64,000 nt of DNA from Cytophagales bacterium WSM2-2 (GTDB taxonomy: Bacteria > Bacteroidota > Bacteroidia > Cytophagales > Cyclobacteriaceae). The DNA lies in the NCBI GenBank assembly GCA_015472025.1, contig BNHL01000001.1:1399501-1463500 (forward strand), written 5' to 3'. Position 1 is the stretch's first letter. Each line of letters opens with the position of its first letter. Under the pieces are notes generated by a model, which was given only the letters and a program-made list of their open reading frames with translations, was not told where the DNA came from and did no database searches. Below, piece after piece: positions 18,232 through 26,770 of this stretch. The position numbers and the translations under genes were made by a program.

Positions 18232-19124
18232 AGAATTTTGCACTTATCGGCGCAGCCGGCTACATCGCTTCTCGACATCTACAAGCTATTAAGGACACAG
18301 GTAATAGTATGATTGCTGCTCTCGACAAATTTGACAGCGTAGGGATTATGGATTCCTACTTCCCTCATGCCGATTTTTTTACGGAATTCGAACGTTTTGA
18401 CAGGCATTTAGACAAACTAAAGCGTACTGGTCAAAAAATAGACTACGTGAGTATATGTTCACCCAACTATCTGCACGACTCACATATTCGATTTGCTTTA
18501 AGACATCATGCTGACGCAATTTGTGAAAAACCCCTAGTGCTGAATCCCTGGAATGTGGACGCTCTTAGCGAGATCGAAAAAGAAACCGGTAAAAAAGTTT
18601 ACACGATACTTCAACTTCGGCTACACCCGAATATCATTCAGTTAAAAAAAGAGGTTGAAGAGGCCCCAGCCAACAAGATTTTCGATGTCAACCTTACATA
18701 CATTACTTCTCGTGGCAAGTGGTATCACCACAGCTGGAAGGGCGATGAATTGAAGTCTGGAGGAATAGCTACCAACATTGGCATTCATTTTTTTGACATG
18801 CTTCTTTGGGTTTTTGGAGAAAGGAAGGAATTGAAACTTGAAACTTATGAAAGCGACAAAGCATCCGGCTATCTGGAATTGAAACGGGCGAGAGTGAATT
18901 GGATGCTGAGTATAAATGAAAATGATTTACCTGCTGAAGTTCAGGCAAAAGGGAAACGCACTTACCGTTCGCTGAAAATGGACGGCAGAGAGATTGAATT
19001 CAGTGACGGCTTTACGGATCTGCATACTAAAAGCTATTCCGAAATCCTTGCAGGTAAGGGATTCGGATTAATTGACGCAAAACCGTCCATAGAGCTTGCT
19101 CATGAGATAAGACCAAAGAAATGA
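18228..19124 (+). CDS. wbpB: WbpB/WlbA-type UDP-GlcNAcA 3-dehydrogenase (Gfo/Idh/MocA)
   Basis: 298 residues. N-terminal Rossmann fold with '[15 protein letters not shown]', then '[21 protein letters not shown]' and 'CEKPLVLN', the conserved EKP Lys of the family. The C-terminal half has '[26 protein letters not shown]', with the general His/Asp active-site block. It oxidises C3 of UDP-GlcNAcA, with 2-oxoglutarate recycling NAD in the studied homologues. ATGA overlaps at both ends (4 bp each). Confidence 0.9.
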   Translation: MKNFALIGAAGYIASRHLQAIKDTGNSMIAALDKFDSVGIMDSYFPHADFFTEFERFDRHLDKLKRTGQKIDYVSICSPNYLHDSHIRFALRHHADAICEKPLVLNPWNVDALSEIEKETGKKVYTILQLRLHPNIIQLKKEVEEAPANKIFDVNLTYITSRGKWYHHSWKGDELKSGGIATNIGIHFFDMLLWVFGERKELKLETYESDKASGYLELKRARVNWMLSINENDLPAEVQAKGKRTYRSLKMDGREIEFSDGFTDLHTKSYSEILAGKGFGLIDAKPSIELAHEIRPKK

Positions 19125-19999
19125 AGGGAATTGTCTTAGCGGGAGGTTCAGGAACTAGGCTATATCCGCTAACCAAATCGGTATCTAAACAATTATTGCC
19201 GATTTATGACAAGCCGATGATTTATTATCCTCTCTCGGTACTAATGCTAGCCAATATTCGGGAAGTTTTGATCATCACCACTCCACATGAAAAAATTCTC
19301 TTTCAAAATCTATTGGGAGACGGGAGTCAGTTCGGTCTAAAACTGGAATATCGGGAACAACCCTCACCCGATGGACTTGCCCAAGCATTTATAATTGGAG
19401 AGTCTTTCATTGGTAAGGACAATGTTTGTCTCGTACTAGGAGACAATATTTTTTACGGGTACAATTTCTCCTCTTTGCTCGAAGAAGCTGAACAACTAAA
19501 AAAAGGTGCTGTGGTTTTTGGGTATTATGTCAATGACCCGGATCGCTATGGAGTGGTGGAGTTCGATGCCGCAGGAAAAGTAATTTCCATTGAGGAGAAA
19601 CCGAAAGTACCAAAATCAAATTACGCGGTCACCGGACTCTATTTTTATGATAATTCTGTGGTTGAACGCGCCAAGAAAATTAAGCCTTCCCCTCGTGGTG
19701 AACTGGAAATTACGGACTTAAACCAAACCTATCTGGCGGACCAGGTATTGGAAGTTAAATTACTGGGCCGCGGAATGGCATGGCTGGATACGGGCACACA
19801 CGAGTCTCTCCTTCGGGCATCCACTTTTGTAGAATCCATTGAAGAGCGGCAAGGTTTAAAAATCGCTTGCCTTGAAGAGATTGCTTTTCGAAAGGGGTAT
19901 ATAACAAAAGAAAAACTCCTGGAGTTAGCCAAACCATTGAGTAAGAATCAATACGGCCAATACCTGATTAAGATAGCCAATGAAAAGTTTATAGTATGA
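19121..19999 (+). CDS. rmlA: Glucose-1-phosphate thymidylyltransferase RmlA
   Basis: 292 residues. Nucleotidyltransferase signature '[13 protein letters not shown]' (6-18), '[17 protein letters not shown]', '[11 protein letters not shown]', 'GDNIFYG' and '[12 protein letters not shown]', all standard RmlA. Converts Glc-1-P and dTTP to dTDP-glucose. Full length; overlaps its neighbours by 4 bp on each side. Confidence 0.95.
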   Translation: MKGIVLAGGSGTRLYPLTKSVSKQLLPIYDKPMIYYPLSVLMLANIREVLIITTPHEKILFQNLLGDGSQFGLKLEYREQPSPDGLAQAFIIGESFIGKDNVCLVLGDNIFYGYNFSSLLEEAEQLKKGAVVFGYYVNDPDRYGVVEFDAAGKVISIEEKPKVPKSNYAVTGLYFYDNSVVERAKKIKPSPRGELEITDLNQTYLADQVLEVKLLGRGMAWLDTGTHESLLRASTFVESIEERQGLKIACLEEIAFRKGYITKEKLLELAKPLSKNQYGQYLIKIANEKFIV

Positions 20000-20553
20000 G
20001 CCGGGTAAAGCTAATTGAAACCGGGTTTGACGATTTATTGATAATTGAAACGCAAAGATTCGGGGACGCACGTGGCTATTTTTCTGAAACCTATAACTAC
20101 CGGGATTTAAAAAATCTAGGTATCGATATTCAGTTCGTCCAAGACAATCAATCCAAGTCTGCCCGAGGCGTAATGCGTGGTCTCCATTTTCAGAACTCAC
20201 CACACACCCAGATAAAATTGGTGAGGGTACTGAGTGGCAAAATCATCGATGTGGTACTTGATTTGCGTAAAGACAAAAAAACATTTGGTAAAGTTTTTCA
20301 ACTCGAAATGTCAGCTGAGACGGGGCAGCAGATTTTAGTACCCGCTGGTTTCGCTCATGGCTTTATCGTTTTGAGCGAAAGTGCCGAGATCCTTTATAAG
20401 ACAACCGAATACCACTATCCCGAGCACGAGGGTGGCATTTTATTCAACGATCCAGTCTTAAACATTGAGTGGCGAATTCCCGTTTCAGAGATGACAATCT
20501 CAGAGCGGGATAAGAAGCATCCAAAATTGGCGGATGCCAGGTTTCAATTTTAA
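19996..20553 (+). CDS. rmlC: dTDP-4-dehydrorhamnose 3,5-epimerase RmlC, unusual active-site Tyr region
   Basis: 185 residues, a double-stranded beta-helix (cupin) enzyme. '[14 protein letters not shown]' and 'GVMRGLHFQ' (catalytic base H64) are intact, and 'VPAGFAHGF' is present. The loop usually reading Y-Y-x-P, whose second Tyr (two before the Pro) is the catalytic acid, reads Y139-H140-Y141-P142 here, placing His in that slot with Tyr on each side. Otherwise typical in length. Isomerises dTDP-4-keto-6-deoxyglucose at C3 and C5. Confidence 0.9.
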   Translation: MSRVKLIETGFDDLLIIETQRFGDARGYFSETYNYRDLKNLGIDIQFVQDNQSKSARGVMRGLHFQNSPHTQIKLVRVLSGKIIDVVLDLRKDKKTFGKVFQLEMSAETGQQILVPAGFAHGFIVLSESAEILYKTTEYHYPEHEGGILFNDPVLNIEWRIPVSEMTISERDKKHPKLADARFQF

Positions 20554-20572
20554 ATTGATAAGCTAAGTGTAA

Positions 20573-21589
20573 ATGAAGTCCATCTTAATCACCGGAGGAG
20601 CGGGTTTTATCGGATCAAATTTCGTCACCTACTTCCTGGAGAAGTACAAAGACATTCACCTTGTTAATCTTGATAATCTTACCTACGCTGGCGACCTCGT
20701 CAATTTGAAGGAGGCCGAAGGCAAGCCACAGTACGTGTTTGTTAGGGGAGATATCCAGGACCGCACCTTGGTGGAGAAAATATTTAATGAATACGAGATA
20801 TCGGGTGTCATTCATTTCGCTGCCGAATCGCATGTTGACAATTCGATCTCAGGACCCGAGGCTTTTATTAAGACTAATGTCTTCGGAACGTTTACATTGC
20901 TTGATGTAGCCAGAAAAAACTGGATGGATGCTCCCTTTCAGTTTAAATCGGGAAAAAATGCAAATCGATTTCTTCACATCTCCACAGACGAAGTTTATGG
21001 TTCACTTGGACCAACAGGTTTATTCACCGAACAAACTGCATATGCTCCCAACAGTCCTTACTCCGCGTCCAAAGCTGGAAGTGATATGTTGGTACGCAGT
21101 TATTTCCATACGTACGGAATGAACGTGGTAACGACTAATTGTTCAAATAACTACGGACCTAAGCAACACAAAGAAAAACTCATTCCTACAATCATAAGAT
21201 CAGCACTTGCCAGCAAGCCCATTCCCATTTACGGTGACGGGAAAAATGTTCGCGACTGGCTTTATGTATTAGATCACGTTAAAGGAATAGATCTCGCTTA
21301 CCAAAACGGCAAAGCCGGTGAAACATATAACATCGGCGGGCGCAATGAGCGAAACAACAACCAGATCGTTGAAACGATCTGTGGTATCCTTGACCAGCTG
21401 AAGCCAAGAGCCAATGGAAAATCTTATCGGGAGCTAATCACTTATGTACAAGACAGGGCCGGGCACGACAAGCGTTATGCTATTGACGCTTCAAAAATCG
21501 AGCGTGAATTGAAATGGAAAGCCGATGAAAATTTCGATAGTGGCATTCAGAAAACGGTAAAGTGGTACCTGGAAAAATGGGGTAATTAG
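20573..21589 (+). CDS. rmlB: dTDP-glucose 4,6-dehydratase RmlB
   Basis: 338 residues. 'GGAGFIGSNF' (8-17), 'HFAAESHVDNSI', the catalytic T-D-E of 'HISTDEVYGS' (138-140) and Y163/K167 in 'SPYSASKAGSD'. Produces dTDP-4-keto-6-deoxyglucose, the substrate of RmlC. Last gene of the operon, 19 bp after rmlC. rmlD, which completes dTDP-L-rhamnose, is not in the window. Confidence 0.95.
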   Translation: MKSILITGGAGFIGSNFVTYFLEKYKDIHLVNLDNLTYAGDLVNLKEAEGKPQYVFVRGDIQDRTLVEKIFNEYEISGVIHFAAESHVDNSISGPEAFIKTNVFGTFTLLDVARKNWMDAPFQFKSGKNANRFLHISTDEVYGSLGPTGLFTEQTAYAPNSPYSASKAGSDMLVRSYFHTYGMNVVTTNCSNNYGPKQHKEKLIPTIIRSALASKPIPIYGDGKNVRDWLYVLDHVKGIDLAYQNGKAGETYNIGGRNERNNNQIVETICGILDQLKPRANGKSYRELITYVQDRAGHDKRYAIDASKIERELKWKADENFDSGIQKTVKWYLEKWGN

Positions 21590-21630
21590 TCCTTAGTTTC
21601 CAGATCAATCCATTCACTTCTACTTCCTGT

Positions 21631-21652
21631 GCAACAGTCAAAATTGTGTTGC
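21631..21652 (+). repeat. Short inverted repeat in the prolyl oligopeptidase leader
   Basis: GCAACA (21631-21636), 10 nt, TGTTGC (21647-21652). No U-tract follows. Lies upstream of the stronger hairpin at 21664-21687. Confidence 0.4.
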
Positions 21653-21663
21653 TCAACGCACCT

Positions 21664-21687
21664 TTATTGAGTATCATTACTCAATAA
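21664..21687 (+). promoter_or_regulatory. Perfect 10-bp inverted repeat just before a start codon
   Basis: TTATTGAGTA (21664-21673), loop TCAT, TACTCAATAA (21678-21687). It ends 9 nt before the ATG at 21697. There is no U-tract, so it is more likely an operator or a leader stem-loop controlling translation than a terminator. Confidence 0.5.
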
Positions 21688-21696
21688 CATGAAACC

Positions 21697-23826
21697 ATGA
21701 AATACTTTTCAATTATTGTTGTACTATTTCTTTTGGCTGCTTGCAGCAAGCCTCCAAAAGTAGAGCAGAGCTTTACTTATCCTGCTTCGCAAAAAGTGGA
21801 TACGGTAAATGAGTTCTTTGGCGTGAAGGTGGCAGACCCTTACCGCTGGATGGAAAATGACACGGCAAAGGCCACCGCAGAATGGGTAAAGGGCCAGAAT
21901 GAAATCACGTTCGGCTTTCTTAACAAGATCCCTTACCGGGATGCAATTAAAAAAAGACTCGAAGCACTTTACAACTACGAACGATTGAGTGCACCTTTTA
22001 TGGAAGGTGGCTATTCCTACTTCTATAAAAACGATGGGTTGCAAAACCACAGCGTGCTGTATCGCCGAAAAGGAGACGCAGCTCCTGAAGTATTTCTCGA
22101 TCCCAATTCTTTCTCTAAAGACGGAACTACACGTTTAGCCGGAGTATCATTTTCAAAAGATGGTTCCAAAGTCGGCTTTCAGATTTCAAAAGGTGGAGCT
22201 GACTGGACGGAAGCTATTATCATCAATGCCTCCGATAAAAAACTGCTAGAAGACACAATCCGTGATATAAAATTCAGCGGCATTTCATGGCGAGGCAATG
22301 ATGGATTTTATTTCAGCACCTACGAAAAGCCAAAAGGCAGTCAGTTGTCAGCCAAAACACAGAATCACAAACTGTATTATCACAAAGTAGGAACGCCACG
22401 CAGCCAGGATAAACTGATTTTCGGAGATGACAAAAATCCACGCAGGTATGTCAGCGGCTATCTTACCGAAGATGAGCGCTTCCTGGTCGTGTCAGCTGCC
22501 AACAGCACTACGGGAAATGAATTGTACATCCAGGATTTGAAAAATCCGGCCGCTAAACTTGTCACAGTCGTGAACAATTTCGACAACAATCATAATATTC
22601 TTGCTAATGACGGTGACCGGCTTCTTATTGAAACCAATCTCAAAGCTCCGAACACGAAAGTGGTTGAAGTAGATTTCAAAAAGCCTACACCCGAAAACTG
22701 GAAAGAGATTATTCCCGAGACCGAAAACGTACTCAATGCCGGAACCGGTGGCAACAAGATTTTTGCTAACTACCTCGTGGACGTAAAAACGCAAGTGAAG
22801 CAATATGACTTGAAGGGAAAACTGGAGCGGGAGATCGAACTTCCGGGCATTGGATCTGCCAATGGCTTTGGCGGTAAAGCGGGAGACAAAGATCTCTACT
22901 ATTCGTTCACATCATTCACATACCCTCCTACTATTTTCAAATACGATATTGCCAGCGGCAAGTCGACTCTGTTCGAGAAACCAAAAGTGGACTTCAACCC
23001 GGAAGACTACGAAACCAAACAGGTTTTCTACAATAGCAAAGACGGTACACGCATCCCGATGTTCATTACCTATAAAAAAGGTACAGAGCTCAACGGAAAA
23101 AATCCTACACTCTTGTACGCTTACGGTGGTTTTAACATCAGCCTAACTCCAAGCTTTAGTACGTCAAGAATCGTATGGCTCGAAAACGGAGGTGTGTATG
23201 CACAACCTAATTTACGTGGCGGTGGCGAGTATGGTGAAAAATGGCACTTGGCCGGAACAAAGATGAACAAGCAAAATGTGTTTGATGACTTCATCGCAGC
23301 GGGTGAATACCTGATCAAGGAAAAATATACTTCCAGTGAGTATCTCGCTATTCAGGGCGGCTCAAATGGCGGACTACTGGTAGGCGCCACTATGGCACAA
23401 CGACCTGATCTAATGAAAGTGGCTTTGCCTGCTGTTGGGGTGATGGATATGCTCCGCTACCACAAGTTCACTGCCGGTGCAGGTTGGGCTTATGATTACG
23501 GAACTGCCGATGATTCGAAAGAAATGTTTGAATACCTGAGAAAGTATTCACCGGTACATGCACTGAAACCCGGAACTGCTTACCCAGCAACGCTGGTGAC
23601 TACTGCTGATCATGATGACCGCGTAGTGCCTGCGCACTCGTTTAAGTTTGCTGCTACCTTACAAGAGGATCACAACGGAACTGCTCCGGTATTGATTCGC
23701 ATAGACACCAAGTCTGGTCACGGGTCTTCCAATCTTTCCAAAGCATTGGATGTAACTGCAGATCAATTCGCATTTACCTGGTATAACATGGGCGTGTTAC
23801 CGCCACTAGCGAAGAAGGATATGTGA
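21697..23826 (+). CDS. Prolyl oligopeptidase (S9A), lipoprotein
   Basis: 709 residues. Lipoprotein signal with lipobox 'FLLAAC' (Cys about 16). N-terminal strap then seven-bladed beta-propeller ('DPYRWMEND' is the usual S9A start), then the alpha/beta-hydrolase domain with nucleophile S556 in 'GGSNGG', Asp in 'DHDDRVVP' (about 640-641) and His in 'KSGHGSS' (about 675), spaced as in known prolyl oligopeptidases. Cleaves short peptides after proline, here on the periplasmic side of a membrane (from the lipobox). Its leader carries two inverted repeats; it is followed by a strong terminator. Confidence 0.93.
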   Translation: MKYFSIIVVLFLLAACSKPPKVEQSFTYPASQKVDTVNEFFGVKVADPYRWMENDTAKATAEWVKGQNEITFGFLNKIPYRDAIKKRLEALYNYERLSAPFMEGGYSYFYKNDGLQNHSVLYRRKGDAAPEVFLDPNSFSKDGTTRLAGVSFSKDGSKVGFQISKGGADWTEAIIINASDKKLLEDTIRDIKFSGISWRGNDGFYFSTYEKPKGSQLSAKTQNHKLYYHKVGTPRSQDKLIFGDDKNPRRYVSGYLTEDERFLVVSAANSTTGNELYIQDLKNPAAKLVTVVNNFDNNHNILANDGDRLLIETNLKAPNTKVVEVDFKKPTPENWKEIIPETENVLNAGTGGNKIFANYLVDVKTQVKQYDLKGKLEREIELPGIGSANGFGGKAGDKDLYYSFTSFTYPPTIFKYDIASGKSTLFEKPKVDFNPEDYETKQVFYNSKDGTRIPMFITYKKGTELNGKNPTLLYAYGGFNISLTPSFSTSRIVWLENGGVYAQPNLRGGGEYGEKWHLAGTKMNKQNVFDDFIAAGEYLIKEKYTSSEYLAIQGGSNGGLLVGATMAQRPDLMKVALPAVGVMDMLRYHKFTAGAGWAYDYGTADDSKEMFEYLRKYSPVHALKPGTAYPATLVTTADHDDRVVPAHSFKFAATLQEDHNGTAPVLIRIDTKSGHGSSNLSKALDVTADQFAFTWYNMGVLPPLAKKDM

Positions 23827-23850
23827 GAAACCAGAGCGTAAGAAAAAAGA

Positions 23851-23886
23851 AGTTCCAGGTCAAAGCCTGGAACTTTTGTTTTTTTA
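23851..23886. terminator. Bidirectional intrinsic terminator
   Basis: AGTTCCAGG (23851-23859), 6-nt loop, CCTGGAACT (23866-23874), then TTTGTTTTTTT. On the other strand the A-rich stretch before the stem gives a U-tract, so it can end both the prolyl oligopeptidase gene and the converging lipoprotein gene, whose stop codon lies in the T-run. Confidence 0.85.
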
Positions 23887-24612
23887 TGGACAAACCGTGA
23901 GAGAGGAGAGCTGCACAAATTTTGCCACGGGAGTAGTTGTACACGTTTTGCCCACCTTGGCTACAGAAATTGTAAAGTCTGCTTTGATGTTGGAAATATT
24001 ACATGTTGGTGTGCCTGCCATCGGGCTTATATCCGCAGCGGTCACAGGAGTTACATTCCAGATATAATCTTGCAACCCCGGGGCCGAATCTTTCACCGAG
24101 AATGATCCCGTCAATACCTGCCCCATAAGATCGGTGCAAAGGTGGGGTTCGATATCAATCGTATTCGGTTGAATGCCTATCGTTAGAGTAGCCCAGGTTC
24201 TCAGTTCAGAGCCTTCGTCAGCATGACATTCGCCATCGACAAATCCCATCAGCGTTATAGTTCCAAATCCTTTGGGTTGGGTAGCTCTTATGATTATCGG
24301 GCCGTTGGTTGGAGCTGAAATAATTTGGATGTCTCCGGAGACTATCCATTTGAAACCCCAGTCAACCTTATTTGTAGGGTCGATAATGTTGACCCCATCG
24401 ACAAAAACATTGTAGGTTACATCCTGTGGATCGCAAGGCTCAACGAATAGAGTGGCCGGTCCCTCAAGAGTAATCTTGGAGCCACAGAGCTTCTTATAGT
24501 CAGTGTCAATGCCGGCTATATCCGTGCACCCGGATAAATTTAGCAGCACATAAATACTTCCTGTGCTTACCAACAACAGGAAAGCTGTTTTCAAAAGACT
24601 GATTTGTTTCAT
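23884..24612 (-). CDS. Cys-rich lipoprotein of unknown function
   Basis: 242 residues from the ATG at 24610-24612 (MKQISLLK), chosen because it starts a standard lipoprotein signal; an in-frame ATG lies nine codons upstream. The lipobox is 'LNLSGC'. The rest is beta-rich with phrases reminiscent of PKD/Ig-like secreted domains ('KWIVSGDIQIISAPTNGPIIIRA', 'YIWNVTPVTAADISP'), and seven more Cys that could form disulfides. No family recognised. It runs into a shared terminator and is flanked by unrelated genes. Confidence 0.7.
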   Translation of the reverse strand: MKQISLLKTAFLLLVSTGSIYVLLNLSGCTDIAGIDTDYKKLCGSKITLEGPATLFVEPCDPQDVTYNVFVDGVNIIDPTNKVDWGFKWIVSGDIQIISAPTNGPIIIRATQPKGFGTITLMGFVDGECHADEGSELRTWATLTIGIQPNTIDIEPHLCTDLMGQVLTGSFSVKDSAPGLQDYIWNVTPVTAADISPMAGTPTCNISNIKADFTISVAKVGKTCTTTPVAKFVQLSSLTVCP

Positions 24613-24838
24613 GTGAATTTGGGTTTTGATCAGCTGCAAAAGTGTTATGGAACATCTTGCATTGTTAAGTTCAGTTCGTGATCAGCCTATTATGGATGGT
24701 GTAAAAAGGTATCGGGTGAGTAGCAACACTACGCGAATAGAACTACGAAAGTTGTTGAATAGGGTAAACTCCTAGTAGACTTACGGGAGAATGTTCGTCC
24801 GTTCCGTTTTGAAAAAGGTTGAGTCCGTTTCAATAAAT

Positions 24839-26632
24839 TCATCCCGCGCTTTCCATTCCTTTGATTTTCTCTGCGGCACTTTGACCGATTAGCGTTGTCA
24901 ATTCTTCCAGCGAGGCTTCCTTAATTTTCTTTAAAGACTTGAAATGTGCTAGTAATTTATCAGTGGTTTTTTTTCCGATGCCTGGAATATTTTCCAATTC
25001 AGTCACAAATGTATTCTTGCTTCTTTTCAGCCTGTGAAACTCAATGGCAAACCGGTGGGCTTCGTCACGTATTTGTTGAATCAATAAAAGTCCAGGAGAT
25101 TTTTTACTAATAAGCAAAGGCAGGGGATCTTCCGGGTAATAAATCTCTTCCAGTTTTTTGGCAATCCCTACAATAGGAATTTTCCCGTATAAGCCCAGGT
25201 TCTTCAATGCTTCACACGCACTGCTGAGCTGCCCCTTGCCACCATCTACGATAATCAGACTTGGGAATTCTCCTTCCTCCTCCATGATTCGCTTGTATCG
25301 CCGGGTGACAATTTCCTGCATAGAGGCAAAGTCATCCGGACCAACAACAGTCTTGATATTAAAATGACGATATCCTTTCTTATCTGGCACACCGTCAACA
25401 AAACGCACCATGCTGGCTACCGGTGATGTTCCCTGAAAATTAGAGTTATCGAAACACTCGATGATTCTTGGCATCTGTATCAATCGCAGGTTTTCCTGAA
25501 GAATAGTGAGAACTTCCAATTTCTTTGATTTGCGAATATCTTTTGAAAGCTCCTTTTCACGTTTCATGAAAAGTGAATTTTTCAACGACATCTCTACCAA
25601 CTTTCTTTTATCACCAATCTGCGGAACCACATTTTCAAAGTCATCTGACTTAAGCAACAACGGAATATTGGTGTAAACTTCAGGGTTATTGCTCCGATAA
25701 ATTGAGCGTAACTCCACGACCGCCATATCCAGGATTTCTTCATCCGCTTCTTCAAGTTTCTTTTTGATCTCTGTATTTTTTGAAAAAATAATGGCGCCTT
25801 CTTTGATCTGAAGATAATTGATGAAAGCAGAAGTTGGGGAACTCGCTATAGTAACCACATCAATGTTGGTCAGTTTGCGATTGACCACCAATGATTTTGA
25901 TTGAAATCTTTCGAGAAGTGTTATTTTCTGTTTGAATATATCTGCTTTTTCAAACTCCATCTTTTCCGCAGCTTCATTCATGCGCGTGGTAAAGGTTTCC
26001 TCCACCACACTTAAGTCTCCTTTCAAAATGCTTCTGGCCTGAGCGATGTCATCCAGGTAACTCTTTTCGTCCTGCAAGCCTTCGCAAGGGCCTTTGCAAT
26101 TGCCGATATGATATTCAAGGCAAACTTTAAATTTCTTCTGACGAATATTTTCCTCTGACAGAAGAAGATTACATGTGCGAATAGAGTACAGTTGTCGTAC
26201 CAGCTCCAGAATATTTTTCATGGATACCACACTCGAATAGGGACCAAAATACTCGCCATTCTTCGGGATGAATTTTCTAGTTGCGATAACCCTCGGAAAA
26301 CGCTCTTTGATTATGCAGAGAAAAGGAAACGTTTTATCGTCTTTTAATAAAATATTGTATTTCGGCTGATTCTGTTTAATCAGGTTATTCTCTAGAAGGA
26401 GCGCATCAAATTCATTATTGGCAAGTGTGAATTCGATATTCCGGATTTCTGATACCAACTTTTCCGTTTTCCGGCTCTCCTGGTTTTTATTGAAGTAACT
26501 GCTTACGCGTTTCTTTAAGCTCTTGGCCTTCCCCACATAAATAAGTACGCCCTCTTCATTATAGTAGCGATACACACCTGGTGAATCCGGTAGAGTGGCG
26601 ATTATTGACTTCAGTTTCTCGTCACGGGTCAT
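24839..26632 (-). CDS. uvrC: Excinuclease ABC subunit C
   Basis: 597 residues from the ATG at 26630-26632 (MTRDEKLKS). A longer reading to 26758 would add 42 residues unlike UvrC and run through a palindrome. GIY-YIG nuclease domain at the start ('DSPGVYRYYNEEGVLIYVGKAKSLKKRV'), a Cys cluster ('CNLL', 'CLEYHIGNCKGPCEG'), a UVR domain, the RNase H-like nuclease ('ECFDNSNFQGTSPVASMV', 'IIVDGGKGQLS', 'DEAHRFAIEFHR') and a helix-hairpin-helix end ('IPGIGKKTTDKLL'). Makes both incisions in nucleotide excision repair. Confidence 0.95.
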   Translation of the reverse strand: MTRDEKLKSIIATLPDSPGVYRYYNEEGVLIYVGKAKSLKKRVSSYFNKNQESRKTEKLVSEIRNIEFTLANNEFDALLLENNLIKQNQPKYNILLKDDKTFPFLCIIKERFPRVIATRKFIPKNGEYFGPYSSVVSMKNILELVRQLYSIRTCNLLLSEENIRQKKFKVCLEYHIGNCKGPCEGLQDEKSYLDDIAQARSILKGDLSVVEETFTTRMNEAAEKMEFEKADIFKQKITLLERFQSKSLVVNRKLTNIDVVTIASSPTSAFINYLQIKEGAIIFSKNTEIKKKLEEADEEILDMAVVELRSIYRSNNPEVYTNIPLLLKSDDFENVVPQIGDKRKLVEMSLKNSLFMKREKELSKDIRKSKKLEVLTILQENLRLIQMPRIIECFDNSNFQGTSPVASMVRFVDGVPDKKGYRHFNIKTVVGPDDFASMQEIVTRRYKRIMEEEGEFPSLIIVDGGKGQLSSACEALKNLGLYGKIPIVGIAKKLEEIYYPEDPLPLLISKKSPGLLLIQQIRDEAHRFAIEFHRLKRSKNTFVTELENIPGIGKKTTDKLLAHFKSLKKIKEASLEELTTLIGQSAAEKIKGMESAG

Positions 26633-26743
26633 GCTTGTAATTTCGTTCAAAAAACCCAAAGGTCGTCCTTTTATCAAAATCGTAACAAAACAAAAATCAT
26701 ATGTTTGGTGGATTTTACCATTGACGGGGGGTGCAGAGATTTG

Positions 26744-26757
26744 TGAGAATATTCTCA
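26744..26757. promoter_or_regulatory. 14-bp perfect palindrome, candidate operator
   Basis: TGAGAATATTCTCA equals its own reverse complement. It lies between divergent uvrC and the beta-helix gene, 13 nt before the latter's ATG. It could be a dimeric repressor site for either gene. Confidence 0.4.
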
Positions 26758-26770
26758 AACAAACCCCGAT

